Shown piece by piece: positions 36,824-48,197 of a stretch of DNA of 64,000 nt. The DNA lies in contig JAKDNM010000005.1 in assembly GCA_030456445.1 (NCBI GenBank), forward strand, positions 1 through 64,000. The letters run 5' to 3'. Source of the stretch: Hyphomicrobiales bacterium. Its GTDB lineage: Bacteria > Pseudomonadota > Alphaproteobacteria > Rhizobiales > Rhizobiaceae. Under the pieces are notes generated by a model. That model was not told where the DNA came from. It saw only the letters and a list, made by a program, of their open reading frames with translations, and ran no database searches. The position numbers were made by a program, and so were the translations under genes. Each line of letters opens with the position of its first letter. Within the stretch, counting starts at the first letter, position 1.

Positions 36824-37708
36824 ATGCGGGCGATGATGCTGGAACGTAAGAACAACCCCGTATCCGGCAGGGCGCTTCCCGCAACGCAACGCGAGGATGT
36901 GCCGTGCGGCGGCGTGCTTGGCCGCATCGGCCGGCTGGAAGTCCGCCTGGCGCGGAATACCGAGGAAATCGCCGCCGCGCAGGAGGTCCGTTTCCGCGTC
37001 TTCTACGACGAACTCGGTGCCCGCCGCGACGCGGCTACGGCGTTGGAGCGGCGCGATTCGGATCGTTTCGATTCGGTCTGCGACCATCTTCTCGTCGTCG
37101 ATACGGCGATCCACGGACCCGCCACCCGGCAGATCGTCGGCACCTACCGCCTTCTGCGCCAGGAGAGTGCGATCGCCGCAGGCGGCTTCTATTCCGACGA
37201 GGAATTCCAGCTCGAGGCGCTGATCGCGCGCCATCCGGGACGGCGCTTCCTCGAACTCGGCCGCTCCTGCGTGCTGCCGGCCTATCGCTCCAAGCGCACG
37301 ATCGAGCTTCTCTGGCAGGGCATCTACGCCTATGTCGGCTACTACGACATCGCCGTCATGACCGGCTGCGCCTCTTTCCACGGCACGGTGCCTGCAGCCC
37401 ATGCCGAGGCGCTGTCCTTCCTCGCCCAGAACTGCCGGGCCGATCCCGAATGGGACGTGCGCGCCGTGATCTCGCGCTACCACACGATGGATCTGATGCC
37501 GCCCGAGGCCGTCCATTCGCGCTCCGCGCTCGCCGCCATGCCGCCGCTCATCAAGGGTTATCTCAGGCTCGGCGCCCGCATCGGCGACGGCTGTGTCATC
37601 GACGGCGATTTCGGCACCACGGATGTGTTCATCATCATGCCGATGGAATTCGTTTCCGAGCGCTACTTGAATTACTACAGCGCCGAGGCCGAGCGCTTCA
37701 ACGCATGA
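36824..37708 (+). CDS. olsB: L-ornithine N(alpha)-acyltransferase (ornithine lipid synthesis)
   Basis: AAQEVRFRVFYDELGA...VGTYRLLRQ...FLELGRSCVLPAYR; GNAT-like, hemolysin-type fold. Confidence 0.88.
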   Translation: MRAMMLERKNNPVSGRALPATQREDVPCGGVLGRIGRLEVRLARNTEEIAAAQEVRFRVFYDELGARRDAATALERRDSDRFDSVCDHLLVVDTAIHGPATRQIVGTYRLLRQESAIAAGGFYSDEEFQLEALIARHPGRRFLELGRSCVLPAYRSKRTIELLWQGIYAYVGYYDIAVMTGCASFHGTVPAAHAEALSFLAQNCRADPEWDVRAVISRYHTMDLMPPEAVHSRSALAAMPPLIKGYLRLGARIGDGCVIDGDFGTTDVFIIMPMEFVSERYLNYYSAEAERFNA

Positions 37709-37877
37709 ATTGACGGTCCGGCTGCGTAGAATCCTGACGCCGACCAAATAGCCGGCCGCGTCGGTTTTATCGCAATTTGATTGCGGCGCCGTCCTTATCG
37801 TAGTGTGTTCCGGCATTCATGCCGGAGGAGCTATCGATGCCGGACACGCGAAGTCGTTTTCCGCACGAATCGGCGCG

Positions 37878-38549
37878 ATGAGCTACCAGTTCGATTTCCA
37901 GGATGTTTTCGCCGCCTGGCCCGAGCTTGCCTGGGGCGCGCTCCACACGCTCGTGCTTTCCGGCATAGCGATGGCCATCGGTATGGTCGTCGCCGTCGCC
38001 GGGGCGCTCGGCAAGACCTCAGGCCCGAGGCCCGTCCGCATCGTCATCGACGCCTATATCGAGCTGATCCGCAATACGCCGTTCCTGATCCAGATCTTCA
38101 TGATCTTCTTCGGGCTGCCTTCGCTCGGCATACGCCTGTCATCCAATACGGCGGCGGTGATCGCGCTGGTCATCAATGTCAGCGCCTACGGCATCGAGAT
38201 CATCCGGGCCGGCATAGAGAGCATAAACGCCGGGCAGATCGAGGCCGGCAAGGCGCTCGGCCTAAGGCCGCTCCAGATATTCCGCCTCATCGTCCTCAAG
38301 CCCGCCATCCAGGCGATCTATCCGTCGCTGACGAGCCAGTTCATCTTGCTGCTTTTGAATTCCAGCGTCTGCTCCGCCATCGCCGCCACCGAACTGACGG
38401 CGGCGGCCGGCGATATCCAGTCGCGCACCTTCCGCTCCTTCGAGGTCTATTTCGTCATCACCTGCATGTATTTCGTCATGTCCGCCTTCTTCTGGGCCGT
38501 CTTCGGCGTCATCGAGAAGAATTTCCTGCGCACGCCGGTGGAGCGCTAG
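37878..38549 (+). CDS. Polar amino acid ABC transporter permease
   Basis: YIELIRNTPFLIQIFMIFFGLPSLG, EIIRAGIESINAGQIEAGKALGL. Confidence 0.93.
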   Translation: MSYQFDFQDVFAAWPELAWGALHTLVLSGIAMAIGMVVAVAGALGKTSGPRPVRIVIDAYIELIRNTPFLIQIFMIFFGLPSLGIRLSSNTAAVIALVINVSAYGIEIIRAGIESINAGQIEAGKALGLRPLQIFRLIVLKPAIQAIYPSLTSQFILLLLNSSVCSAIAATELTAAAGDIQSRTFRSFEVYFVITCMYFVMSAFFWAVFGVIEKNFLRTPVER

Positions 38550-38552
38550 GCG

Positions 38553-39203
38553 ATGCGTGAACTCGGTTCCGGCGATCTCTTCTACATTATCGGCGCCATC
38601 CGCTGGACGCTGCTGCTTTCCCTCGTCGCCTTCGCCGGCGGCGCGGCAGGCGGGGTGCTCGTCGCGTTGGCGCGCTCGGGCCGCTTCCGCTGGCTGCGGC
38701 TGGTCGCGGCGGGCTTCATCAAGATATTCCAGGGAACGCCGCTCCTGATGCAGCTTTTCCTTGCTTTCTTCGCGCCGGGCATCTTCGGCATCAGCGTCGA
38801 TCCGTGGGCGGCGGCGGCGCTCGGCCTGTCGCTGCATGCCAGCGCCTTCCTCGGCGAGATATGGCGCGGCGCAATCGGGGTCGTGCCGGCCGGCCAGACC
38901 GAAGCCGCCACCGCGCTAGGCCTGCGCTACTGGCCGGTGATGGCGCTGGTTATCGCGCCGCAGGCCGTCCGCATCGCCATTCCGCCGACGGTCGGCTTCC
39001 TGGTGCAACTCATCAAGGGTACGTCGCTCGCCTCGATCATCGGATTTGTCGAATTGACGCGCGCCGCCCAGATCGTGAACAACGCCACCTTTCACCCGTT
39101 CACGATTTTCGGGATCGTGGCGCTTGCGTATTTCTGCGTTTGCTGGCCACTTTCCGTATTGAGCCGGCGGATGGAGCGCAGGCTTTCCGTCGCCCGGCGT
39201 TAA
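38553..39203 (+). CDS. Polar amino acid ABC transporter permease
   Basis: FIKIFQGTPLLMQLFLAFF, GEIWRGAIGVVPAGQTEAATALGL. Confidence 0.93.
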   Translation: MRELGSGDLFYIIGAIRWTLLLSLVAFAGGAAGGVLVALARSGRFRWLRLVAAGFIKIFQGTPLLMQLFLAFFAPGIFGISVDPWAAAALGLSLHASAFLGEIWRGAIGVVPAGQTEAATALGLRYWPVMALVIAPQAVRIAIPPTVGFLVQLIKGTSLASIIGFVELTRAAQIVNNATFHPFTIFGIVALAYFCVCWPLSVLSRRMERRLSVARR

Positions 39204-39245
39204 GGCGCCGATCGCGTAGAAACGAAAACCAACAAAAAGGGAGAA

Positions 39246-40067
39246 ATGTCCATGACAATGACAATCACGCGCCGTGGCTTCGGCATGGTGGCGGCTGCAG
39301 GCCTCGCCACCGCTGCTTTCGGCATTTCCGTGGCCGATGCCGCGACGCCCGATGAGATCAAGAAGAACGGAACGCTGCGCGTCGGCGTCCTGGTCGACTA
39401 TCCACCCTTCGGCGGCACCGACGCCAACCAGCAGCCCGCCGGTTATGACGCGGATGTCGCCGCACTCATGGCGAAATCGCTCGGCGTGAAGCTCGACCTT
39501 GTGCCGGTCACCGGTCCCAACCGCATCCCCTATCTTCTCACCAACAAGATAGACGTCCTGATCGCGACCTTCGGCATCACCGCCGCGCGCGCCAAGCAGG
39601 TCCTGTTCTCCAACCCCTATTCGGCCCTTACGATCTACGTGCTCGCGCCGAAGGATCTGAAAATAACGGGTCCCGAAGATCTCAAATCCGTGTCGATCGG
39701 CGTGGCGCGCGCCTCGACCCAGGACACGGCCATCACCAAGATCGCGCCTGAGGGAACCGACATCAAGCGCTTCGACGACGATGCGACGGCATTGCAGGCG
39801 CTCATCTCCGGCCAGGTGCAGGCGCTCGGCGCCTCCAACACCATCCTTGCGCAACTGAACAAGGATTATCCGAAGATGAAGATCGAGCCGAAGATCACGC
39901 TCAAGGCGCAGGCCAACGGCATGGCGTTCCGCAAGTCCGACACTGCACTCGCGGACTATGCCAACAAGTTCATCGACGAAATCGTCAAGAACGGCGAACT
40001 TTCCAAGATCAACGAGCGCTGGTTCGGCACCAAGCTGGAAGAACTGCCGCCGATGCCGAAGCTGTAA
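39246..40067 (+). CDS. Polar amino acid ABC transporter substrate-binding protein
   Basis: GTLRVGVLVDYPPFGGTDANQQPAGYDADVAALMAKSLG SBP_bac_3 signature. Confidence 0.93.
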   Translation: MSMTMTITRRGFGMVAAAGLATAAFGISVADAATPDEIKKNGTLRVGVLVDYPPFGGTDANQQPAGYDADVAALMAKSLGVKLDLVPVTGPNRIPYLLTNKIDVLIATFGITAARAKQVLFSNPYSALTIYVLAPKDLKITGPEDLKSVSIGVARASTQDTAITKIAPEGTDIKRFDDDATALQALISGQVQALGASNTILAQLNKDYPKMKIEPKITLKAQANGMAFRKSDTALADYANKFIDEIVKNGELSKINERWFGTKLEELPPMPKL

Positions 40068-40093
40068 AGGCAAGCAAATCAGGCCGGGGTCGC

Positions 40094-42379
40094 TCAGACC
40101 CCGGCATTGTAGGCGGCGATGGCCGCCATGTTGACGATATCCGAATCCTTGGAGTTGAGCGACACGATCTCCACCGGCTTGTTCAGTCCGACGAGAAGCG
40201 GGCCGATCACGGTTGATCCGCCAAGCTCCTGCAACATCCTGGTCGAAATCGAGGCCGAATGGAAGGCCGGCATGACCAGCACGTTTGCCGGACCGGACAG
40301 GCGGCAGAACGGATATTGCTTGAGCAGCCGGCTGTTCAGCGCCACATCGGCCGCCATCTCGCCGTCATACTCGAAATCGACACGCCTCTTGTCGAGCAGC
40401 TTCACCGCTTCCTGTATGCGCTCGGACCGCTCGCTCTCCGGGTGGCCGAAGGTGGAGTGGGCGAGCATCGCCACACGGGGCTCATAGCCCATCCGCCGCG
40501 CGAAGCCGGCCGCCTCCTCGGCGATGTCGGCGATCTCCTCGGCATTCGGCATGTCATGCACGGCGGTGTCGGCGACGAGCACGGTCCGTCCGCGGCAAAG
40601 CGCGATGGAAACGCCGATGACGCGGTGGCCGGGCCTGGCGTCGATGACGCGCCGCACATCGTCGAGAACGGTGGAGTAGTTGCGGGTGAGGCCCGAGACC
40701 ATCGCGTCGGCGTCGCCCAGCGCCACCATGCAGGCGGCGAAATGGTTGCGGTCGTTGTTGATCAGCCGCTGGCAGTCGCGGAACAGGAAGCCCTTGCGCT
40801 GCATGCGTTCGTAGAGGTGGTCGGTATAGACCGCATTGCGGCGCGAGAGCCGCGCGTTGATGATCTCGATGCCCGGCCGGTCGAGGTCGACGCCGGCATT
40901 GGCGGCGTTCTCGCGGATGACGTCGTCGCGGCCGACGAGGATCGCCGTGCCGAGTTTCTGGTTGGCGTAGGAGATCGCCGCCCGCATCACCTGCTCTTCC
41001 TCGCCCTCGGCGAAGACGACGCGCTTCGGCTGTCGGCGCACGCGGTCGAAGATGCGCTGCAAGGTCGAGGCGATCGGGTCGCGCCTTGCCGAAAGCGCCT
41101 GCGCGTATTTGTCGAAATTGACGATCGGCCGCCGCGCCACGCCCGAATCCATTGCCGCCTTGGCCACCGCCACTGGAATGGCGGAAATGAGCCTTGGATC
41201 GAACGGCACGGGGATGATGTAGTTGGGTCCGTATTTAGGCCGTGCGCCCTGATAGGCGGCGGCGACGTCGTCGGGCACGTCGGCGCGCGCCAGGTCGGCG
41301 AGCGCGTGCGCGGCCGCCATCTTCATGTCGTCATTGATCGTGGTTGCACGCACGTCGAGCGCGCCGCGGAAAATATAGGGGAAGCCAAGCACGTTGTTGA
41401 CCTGGTTTGGGTAGTCCGAGCGGCCGGTCGCCATGATGGCGTCGGTACGGATGTCCGCCACCTCCTCCGGCGTGATCTCGGGGTCGGGATTGGCCATGGC
41501 GAAGATGATCGGCTGCTTGGCCATCGATTCCACCATGGCGCGGGTCAGCGCGCCCTTGGCGGAGAGGCCGAAGAAGATGTCGGCGCCTTCCATCGCCTCG
41601 GCGAGGCTGCGCGCCTTGGTCTTGGCCGCATGCGCCGATTTCCACTGGTTCATGCCCTCGGCGCGGCCCTGATAGACGACGCCCTTGGTGTCGCACAAAA
41701 TGACGTTTTCCGGCGAAAAGCCCATGGCTTTCAGAAGTTCGACGCAGGCGATGCCGGCCGAGCCCGCCCCGTTGCAGACGAGCTTCGCCGACTTCATGTC
41801 GCGGCCGGTCAGGTCGAGCGCGTTGATGAGGCCTGCCGCCGCGATGATCGCGGTGCCGTGCTGGTCGTCGTGGAAGACCGGGATATCGAGCAACTCGCGC
41901 AGCCGCTGCTCGATGATGAAGCATTCGGGGGCCTTGATGTCTTCCAGATTGATGCCGCCGAAGGAGGGGCCGAGATAGCGCACGCAATTGATGAATTCGT
42001 CGGCGTCTTCCGTATCAACTTCCAGATCGATCGAATCCACATCGGCAAAGCGCTTGAACAGCACCGCCTTGCCTTCCATGACCGGCTTGGAGGCGAGCGC
42101 GCCGAGATTGCCGAGCCCGAGGATCGCCGTGCCGTTCGTGATGACGGCGACGAGATTGCCTCGGCTCGTATAGTCGAAGGCGCGGCTCGGATCCTCGGCG
42201 ATCGCGCGGACCGGAACGGCGACGCCGGGCGAATAGGCGAGCGACAGGTCGCGCTGCGTCGCCATCGGTTTGGTCGGGTTGATCTCCAGCTTGCCCGGCC
42301 GGCCGGAAGAGTGGAAATCCAACGCCTCCTGGTCGCTGACCGATGGTCTGGGATTGTCCGATTTGCCCTTCGAAGCCAT
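40094..42379 (-). CDS. maeB: NADP-dependent malic enzyme with C-terminal phosphotransacetylase-like domain
   Basis: SLAYSPGVAVPVRAIAEDP, FHDDQHGTAIIAAAGLINAL, VCNGAGSAGIAC; PTA domain. Confidence 0.95.
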   Translation of the reverse strand: MASKGKSDNPRPSVSDQEALDFHSSGRPGKLEINPTKPMATQRDLSLAYSPGVAVPVRAIAEDPSRAFDYTSRGNLVAVITNGTAILGLGNLGALASKPVMEGKAVLFKRFADVDSIDLEVDTEDADEFINCVRYLGPSFGGINLEDIKAPECFIIEQRLRELLDIPVFHDDQHGTAIIAAAGLINALDLTGRDMKSAKLVCNGAGSAGIACVELLKAMGFSPENVILCDTKGVVYQGRAEGMNQWKSAHAAKTKARSLAEAMEGADIFFGLSAKGALTRAMVESMAKQPIIFAMANPDPEITPEEVADIRTDAIMATGRSDYPNQVNNVLGFPYIFRGALDVRATTINDDMKMAAAHALADLARADVPDDVAAAYQGARPKYGPNYIIPVPFDPRLISAIPVAVAKAAMDSGVARRPIVNFDKYAQALSARRDPIASTLQRIFDRVRRQPKRVVFAEGEEEQVMRAAISYANQKLGTAILVGRDDVIRENAANAGVDLDRPGIEIINARLSRRNAVYTDHLYERMQRKGFLFRDCQRLINNDRNHFAACMVALGDADAMVSGLTRNYSTVLDDVRRVIDARPGHRVIGVSIALCRGRTVLVADTAVHDMPNAEEIADIAEEAAGFARRMGYEPRVAMLAHSTFGHPESERSERIQEAVKLLDKRRVDFEYDGEMAADVALNSRLLKQYPFCRLSGPANVLVMPAFHSASISTRMLQELGGSTVIGPLLVGLNKPVEIVSLNSKDSDIVNMAAIAAYNAGV

Positions 42380-42501
42380 GGAATCCAACATTCTCTCCCG
42401 AATACATGCTCTTCTTTGTGGAGCACGACTGTTAAGGCTACACTTTGCAGGGCGGAATCGCCAAGCAGGATTAGCGCACAGGACCAAAAAGCAGTTTCGC
42501 C

Positions 42502-45246
42502 TTGAACGACGTCACATCCATCGACAAAGCCGCTTTTGCGGGGACGCCGGCGCCTGACAGCGCCGGGCAGGCCACGCCCGCCGCTGGCGGGATAACCCCG
42601 ATGATGGAGCAATATATCGAGATCAAGTCGGCCAATCCCGATTCGCTGCTTTTCTACCGGATGGGCGATTTCTACGAGATGTTCTTCGAGGACGCGGAAG
42701 TAGCCTCGCGCGCGCTCGGCATTGCGCTGACCAAGCGCGGCAAGCATCAGGGCCACGATATCCCGATGTGTGGCGTCCCCGTCCACGCGGCCGACGATTA
42801 TCTGCAAAAGCTGATAGCGTTCGGCCACCGTGTCGCCGTCTGCGAGCAGATGGAAGACCCGGCCGAGGCGAAGAAGCGCGGCTCGAAATCCGTGGTCCGC
42901 CGCGACGTGATCCGCCTGGTCACGCCCGGTACGATCACCGAGGAAAAGCTGCTCGCCGCCACCGAGACCAACTACCTGATGGCGCTCGGCCGGGTGAAGG
43001 GGGAAGGCACACTCGCGCTTTCTTGGATAGACATATCGACCGGCACGTTCCGCGTGACGGAGACCGCGCCGGCTCGTCTCCTGACCGATATATTGCGGAT
43101 CGATCCGCGCGAACTGATCGTCGCCGAGCCGGTATTCCACGACGAGGCGTTGCGGCCTGTCTTCGATATGCTTGGTCGCATCGTCAGCCCGCAGCCGGCG
43201 ATCCTGTTTGATTCTTCCGCCGCCGCCGACCGCATTTCACGCTTCTTCGGCATCGCCACGCTGGATGGGCTCGGCCAGTTTTCGCGGGCGGAACTGTCGG
43301 CCATTTCCGGCGCCATCGCCTATGTGGAGAAGACACAGAAGGCCGAGCGTCCGCCCCTGACGCGGCCGGAACGCGAGGCGTCTGGCGCCTCCCTCTTCAT
43401 CGATCCGGCGACGCGCGCCAGTCTGGAACTTACGCGCACGCTGTCGGGCAGCCGCGACGGCAGCCTGTTGAAAGCGGTGGACCGGACAGTCACCGGCGCC
43501 GGCGCGCGGCTGCTCACGGAGCGGCTTATGTCGCCGTTGACCGATCCCGGAGCGATCGGCGCGCGGCTCGATTCGGTCTCCTTCCTGCTCGCCGAACCCC
43601 GCCTTCGCGAAGGGATGCGCGAACTCCTGAAGGGCGCGCCTGACATGCTGCGCGCGCTTTCCCGGCTGGCCTTGAACCGGGGTGGCCCGCGCGATCTGGG
43701 CGCGCTCGCGGCGGGGCTGGGATCTGCACGCGATATCGGCGAACTCACGGGCCGTGAGGCGCTGCCGGCCGAACTGGAAGCCGCCCGCGCGGCGGTTTCC
43801 GCGCTGCCATGGAGCTTCGCCGAACATCTGGCGGCGGCACTTGCCGACGATTTGCCGCTGTTGAAGCGCGACGGCGGACTGGTGCGTCCGGGCTATAGCG
43901 CCGAACTGGACGAGATGCGGGCTCTGCGCGACCGGTCGCGGCGCGTCATCGCTGGCATGGAGCGTGACCTGGCGGAAGAGACCGGCATCCGCTCGCTCAA
44001 GATCCGGCACAACAACGTGCTCGGCTACTATATCGAGGTGACCGCCAACCATAAGGAGCCGATGACGGGGTCGGACGCGGCGCGCGCCCGCTTCATCCAC
44101 CGCCAGACCATGGCAAGCGCCATGCGCTTCACCACCACCGAACTGGCCGATCTGGAAACGAAGATCGCCAACGCCGCCGACCGCGCGCTGTCGATCGAGC
44201 TTTCCGTCTTCGACGCGCTCCTCGGCGAGGCGGTGGCTCATGCCGAGGCAATCCGCGCCGGGGCCGGGGCGCTCGCCGTCATCGACGTTTCGGCGGCGCT
44301 GGCGACGCTTGCCGAAAGCGGGGATTATTGCCGGCCGCAGGTGGACGACAGCCTCGCCTTCGAGATCGACGGCGGCCGCCATCCGGTGGTCGAGCAGGCG
44401 CTGCGCCGGCAGGCGGGCGATCCCTTCGTTGCCAATGATTGCGACCTTTCGCCGGCCGAAGGCGACAAGCTTGGCGCGATCTGGCTCCTGACCGGCCCCA
44501 ATATGGGCGGCAAGTCGACTTTCCTGCGCCAGAACGCGCTGATCGCCATCCTGGCGCAGGCTGGCTCCTTCGTCCCGGCGAAACGCGCCCATATCGGCGT
44601 CGTCGACCGCCTCTTTTCGCGTGTCGGCGCCTCCGACGACCTAGCGCGCGGCCGCTCCACCTTCATGGTGGAGATGGTCGAGACGGCGGCGATCCTCAAC
44701 CAGGCCGGCGAGCGAGCGCTGGTCATCCTCGACGAGATCGGCCGTGGCACCGCCACATTCGACGGCCTTTCCATTGCCTGGGCGGCGGTGGAGTATCTGC
44801 ACGAGAAGAATGGCTGCCGCGCAATCTTCGCCACGCATTTCCACGAGATGACGGCGCTCGCCGAAAAGCTGCCGCGCCTTGCCAACGTCACCATGCGCGT
44901 CAAGGAATGGGAAGGCGACGTGGTCTTCCTGCACGAGGTCGCGCGCGGCGCTGCCGACCGATCCTATGGCGTTCAGGTGGCAAGGCTTGCCGGCCTTCCC
45001 GAGGCTGTGGTCGAGCGGGCGCGGGAGGTGCTGCGTCAGCTCGAGGCCGGCGAGACTTCGGGCGAAGCGGAGCGGCTGGTGGACGATCTGCCGCTTTTCT
45101 CCGTGGCGGTCCGCCGCGAACCGCCGAAACCGAAACCCGATGATGCGTTTGCGGCCGCACTTGCCGCGATCCATCCCGACGAGATGACGCCGCGCGAGGC
45201 GCTGGATGCGATCTACCGGCTGAAGGGTCTGACGGCCGACAAATAG
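42502..45246 (+). CDS. mutS: DNA mismatch repair protein MutS
   Basis: [65 protein letters not shown]. Confidence 0.98.
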   Translation: MNDVTSIDKAAFAGTPAPDSAGQATPAAGGITPMMEQYIEIKSANPDSLLFYRMGDFYEMFFEDAEVASRALGIALTKRGKHQGHDIPMCGVPVHAADDYLQKLIAFGHRVAVCEQMEDPAEAKKRGSKSVVRRDVIRLVTPGTITEEKLLAATETNYLMALGRVKGEGTLALSWIDISTGTFRVTETAPARLLTDILRIDPRELIVAEPVFHDEALRPVFDMLGRIVSPQPAILFDSSAAADRISRFFGIATLDGLGQFSRAELSAISGAIAYVEKTQKAERPPLTRPEREASGASLFIDPATRASLELTRTLSGSRDGSLLKAVDRTVTGAGARLLTERLMSPLTDPGAIGARLDSVSFLLAEPRLREGMRELLKGAPDMLRALSRLALNRGGPRDLGALAAGLGSARDIGELTGREALPAELEAARAAVSALPWSFAEHLAAALADDLPLLKRDGGLVRPGYSAELDEMRALRDRSRRVIAGMERDLAEETGIRSLKIRHNNVLGYYIEVTANHKEPMTGSDAARARFIHRQTMASAMRFTTTELADLETKIANAADRALSIELSVFDALLGEAVAHAEAIRAGAGALAVIDVSAALATLAESGDYCRPQVDDSLAFEIDGGRHPVVEQALRRQAGDPFVANDCDLSPAEGDKLGAIWLLTGPNMGGKSTFLRQNALIAILAQAGSFVPAKRAHIGVVDRLFSRVGASDDLARGRSTFMVEMVETAAILNQAGERALVILDEIGRGTATFDGLSIAWAAVEYLHEKNGCRAIFATHFHEMTALAEKLPRLANVTMRVKEWEGDVVFLHEVARGAADRSYGVQVARLAGLPEAVVERAREVLRQLEAGETSGEAERLVDDLPLFSVAVRREPPKPKPDDAFAAALAAIHPDEMTPREALDAIYRLKGLTADK

Positions 45247-45340
45247 CCGGACAGGCCCTGTCGACCCTTGGCCCGGCCCGTATCCATCGCCATCTTTTCG
45301 CGCTATAGACCGCGCCCGAAAAGGACATGCCGAAGCGGAC

Positions 45341-48145
45341 ATGGCGAAAATTGCCCTGAAGCTCGAGGAACTGATCGACGGCAAGGCGCTTCGCAGTGAC
45401 CTGGCCGCGCTTGCGGAAAAGACGGCCGGCGGCTCCACGCCGGATCTGCGGCTCAGGCAGGCGGTCGCCGGCCTCATGAAGGAGAGGCTTGCCAGCGGCC
45501 GCCGCCAAGCCGAGGAATGGCTGCTCGCCGACAGGGGCGGGACGGCCTGCGCCATGCGGCTGTCGCACTTGATGGATGAGATCGTCCGCGCGCTCTACGA
45601 TTTCGCCTCGGGCCATGTCTACCGTTCGAGCAATCCATCGGCCGCCGAGCGCATGGCAGTGGTCGCGGTCGGCGGCTATGGCCGCGGTACGCTGGCGCCC
45701 GGCTCCGACATCGACCTCTTGTTCCTGCTGCCCTACAAGCAGACGCCGTGGGGCGAACAGGTGGTCGAATATATGCTCTACGTGCTGTGGGACATGGGCC
45801 TCAAGGTCGGCCACGCCACCCGCAACATCGATGAGTGCGTGCGGCTCGCCCGCTCCGACGTGACGATTGCGACGGCGGTGCTGGAGGCGCGCTTCATCTG
45901 GGGCGCGAAGCCGCTCTATGACGATCTCTTGCGTCGCTTCGACCGCGAGGTCGTCGAGGACACCGGGCCGGAATATGTCCAGGCCAAGCTCGCCGAGCGT
46001 GACGCACGCCATCACAAGGCCGGCGAATCGCGCTACCTCGTCGAGCCCAACGTCAAGGACGGCAAGGGCGGCCTTCGCGACCTCCACACGCTTTTCTGGA
46101 TCGCCAAATACTATTACCGCGTGCGCGACGGAAAGGATCTGGTCGGCAAGGGCGTCTTTACACGCCAGGAGTTCCTTACGTTCAAAAAGGCTGACGGTTT
46201 CCTGTGGGCCGTGCGCTGCCACATGCACTTTCTGACCGGACGCGCCGAGGAGCGGCTTCATTTCGACATCCAGCGCGATATCGCCGAGCGTCTCGGCTAT
46301 ACGAGCCACCCCGGCCTTTCCGCAGTCGAGCGCTTCATGAAGCACTATTTCCTCGTCGCCAAGGATGTCGGCGACCTGACCCGCATCTTCTGCGCGGCGC
46401 TGGAGGAGGAACAGGCCAAGCAGGTGCCGGGCTTCAACCGGCTTTTCCTCACCTTCTCGCGCCGCAGGCGCAAGATCGCAGGCACCAGCGATTTCATAAG
46501 CGACAACCACCGCATCAACATCGTCGACGATGATGTGTTCGAGCGCGATCCCGTCAATCTCCTGCGGCTGTTCTGGCTGGCGGACCGGCACGGGCTCGAG
46601 TTCCACCCCGACGCCATGCAACTCGTCACCCGCTCGCTTAGCCTCGTCACGCGCGATCTTAGGCGCGACGCGGAAGCCAACCGCCTGTTCATCGATGTCC
46701 TGACATCGGAACGGAATCCCGAACTCAATCTGCGGCGAATGAACGAGGCCGGCCTGCTCGGCAGGCTTATCCCGGATTTCGGCAAGATCGTCGCAATGAT
46801 GCAGTTCTCCATGTATCATCATTATACGGTCGACGAGCATCTGCTTCGCTGCATCGGTATCCTGTCGGAGATCGAGCACGGCGGCGGGGTGAAACTGCAC
46901 CCGCTGACGGATTCGCTGATGCGGGACATCAAGGCGCATCGCGAACTGCTCTATGTGGCGCTTCTCTTCCACGATATCGCCAAGGGCCGCCCGGAGGACC
47001 ATTCCGTCGCCGGCGCCCGTATCGCCCGCCGCGTCTGCCCGCATATGGGGCTGTCGGCCGCCGATACCGCAACCGTCGCCTGGCTGGTCGAACAGCATCT
47101 CACCATGTCGATGACGGCGCAGACGCGTGACCTGAACGACCGCAAGACGATCGAGGATTTCGCCGCGATCGTGCAATCGGTCGAGCGGCTGAAGATGCTG
47201 CTCGTCATCACCGTCTGCGACATTCGCGGCGTTGGTCCGGGCGTCTGGAACGGCTGGAAGGGGCAACTCCTGCGCACGCTTTATTTCGAAACCGAACTGC
47301 TCCTGACCGGGGGCTTTTCCGAAGCGCCGCGCGCCAAGCGGGCGGCGGAAGCGCGCGCCGAACTGGAGGCCGTCCTGACCGATTGGCCGGAAGCGGAGCG
47401 CGCCCATTATCTGGCGCTTCCCTACGACAATTATCTCCTCACGGTCGATTTGGAGAACCAGAAACGGCATCTGGCATTCATCCGCGAGGCCGATGCGGCG
47501 AAGCGGCCGCTCGCAACCATGGTCAAGCTGCACCAGTTCGAGGCGGTGACGGAAATCACCGTGCTTGCACCCGACCATCCCCGCCTGCTTTCCGTTATTG
47601 CGGGCGCCTGCGCCGGGGCGGGAGCGAACATCGTCGACGCCCAGATATTCACCACCTCCGACGGGCGCGCGCTCGACTCCATCCTGGTCTCGCGCGAATT
47701 CGAGCTTGACGAGGACGAGGCACGGCGGGCGCGGCGTATCGGCGAACTGATCGAAGAGGTGCTTTCGGGGCGTTCCTGGCTTCCCGCCATGATCGAAAGC
47801 CGCACGAAGCCGAAACGCGGGGCCAGGGCCTTCCGTATCGACCCGCGCGTTGATATCCGCAACGCTCTCTCCAACCGCTTCTCCGTCGTCGAGATCGAGG
47901 GGCTGGACCGGCCAGGCCTGCTTTCGGAGATCACCGGCGCGCTTTCCGACCTCTCGCTCGACATCACTTCCGCCCATATCACGACCTTCGGCGAGAAGGT
48001 CATCGACACGTTCTACGTGACCGACCTGACCGGCCAGAAGATCGAGAACCCGGAGCGCCAGGAGAAGGTGCGCGCCGTTCTTCTCGAAACGCTTCGGCAC
48101 GGCGTCCAGGCGCGCGGCGCCAAAGCGACGGCCGCGGCAGAATGA
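45341..48145 (+). CDS. glnD: [Protein-PII] uridylyltransferase / UTase-UR
   Basis: [25 protein letters not shown] nucleotidyltransferase, HD and two ACT domains. Confidence 0.97.
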   Translation: MAKIALKLEELIDGKALRSDLAALAEKTAGGSTPDLRLRQAVAGLMKERLASGRRQAEEWLLADRGGTACAMRLSHLMDEIVRALYDFASGHVYRSSNPSAAERMAVVAVGGYGRGTLAPGSDIDLLFLLPYKQTPWGEQVVEYMLYVLWDMGLKVGHATRNIDECVRLARSDVTIATAVLEARFIWGAKPLYDDLLRRFDREVVEDTGPEYVQAKLAERDARHHKAGESRYLVEPNVKDGKGGLRDLHTLFWIAKYYYRVRDGKDLVGKGVFTRQEFLTFKKADGFLWAVRCHMHFLTGRAEERLHFDIQRDIAERLGYTSHPGLSAVERFMKHYFLVAKDVGDLTRIFCAALEEEQAKQVPGFNRLFLTFSRRRRKIAGTSDFISDNHRINIVDDDVFERDPVNLLRLFWLADRHGLEFHPDAMQLVTRSLSLVTRDLRRDAEANRLFIDVLTSERNPELNLRRMNEAGLLGRLIPDFGKIVAMMQFSMYHHYTVDEHLLRCIGILSEIEHGGGVKLHPLTDSLMRDIKAHRELLYVALLFHDIAKGRPEDHSVAGARIARRVCPHMGLSAADTATVAWLVEQHLTMSMTAQTRDLNDRKTIEDFAAIVQSVERLKMLLVITVCDIRGVGPGVWNGWKGQLLRTLYFETELLLTGGFSEAPRAKRAAEARAELEAVLTDWPEAERAHYLALPYDNYLLTVDLENQKRHLAFIREADAAKRPLATMVKLHQFEAVTEITVLAPDHPRLLSVIAGACAGAGANIVDAQIFTTSDGRALDSILVSREFELDEDEARRARRIGELIEEVLSGRSWLPAMIESRTKPKRGARAFRIDPRVDIRNALSNRFSVVEIEGLDRPGLLSEITGALSDLSLDITSAHITTFGEKVIDTFYVTDLTGQKIENPERQEKVRAVLLETLRHGVQARGAKATAAAE

Positions 48146-48197
48146 AGAGCCCACGCACCTTGCCCATGCCCGAACTCCCGCAAGCGGAATCCTTTCC

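Noticed and set aside
37809-37826. TCCGGCAT-TC-ATGCCGGA hairpin upstream of the amino-acid ABC permease
   Set aside because: Short 8-bp stem with no clear relation to the likely start (37878); could be chance or a minor regulatory stem
40259-42505. 748-aa plus-strand ORF antisense to maeB
   Set aside because: Low-complexity Arg/Gly/Asp/His-rich translation typical of antisense frames in GC-rich genes
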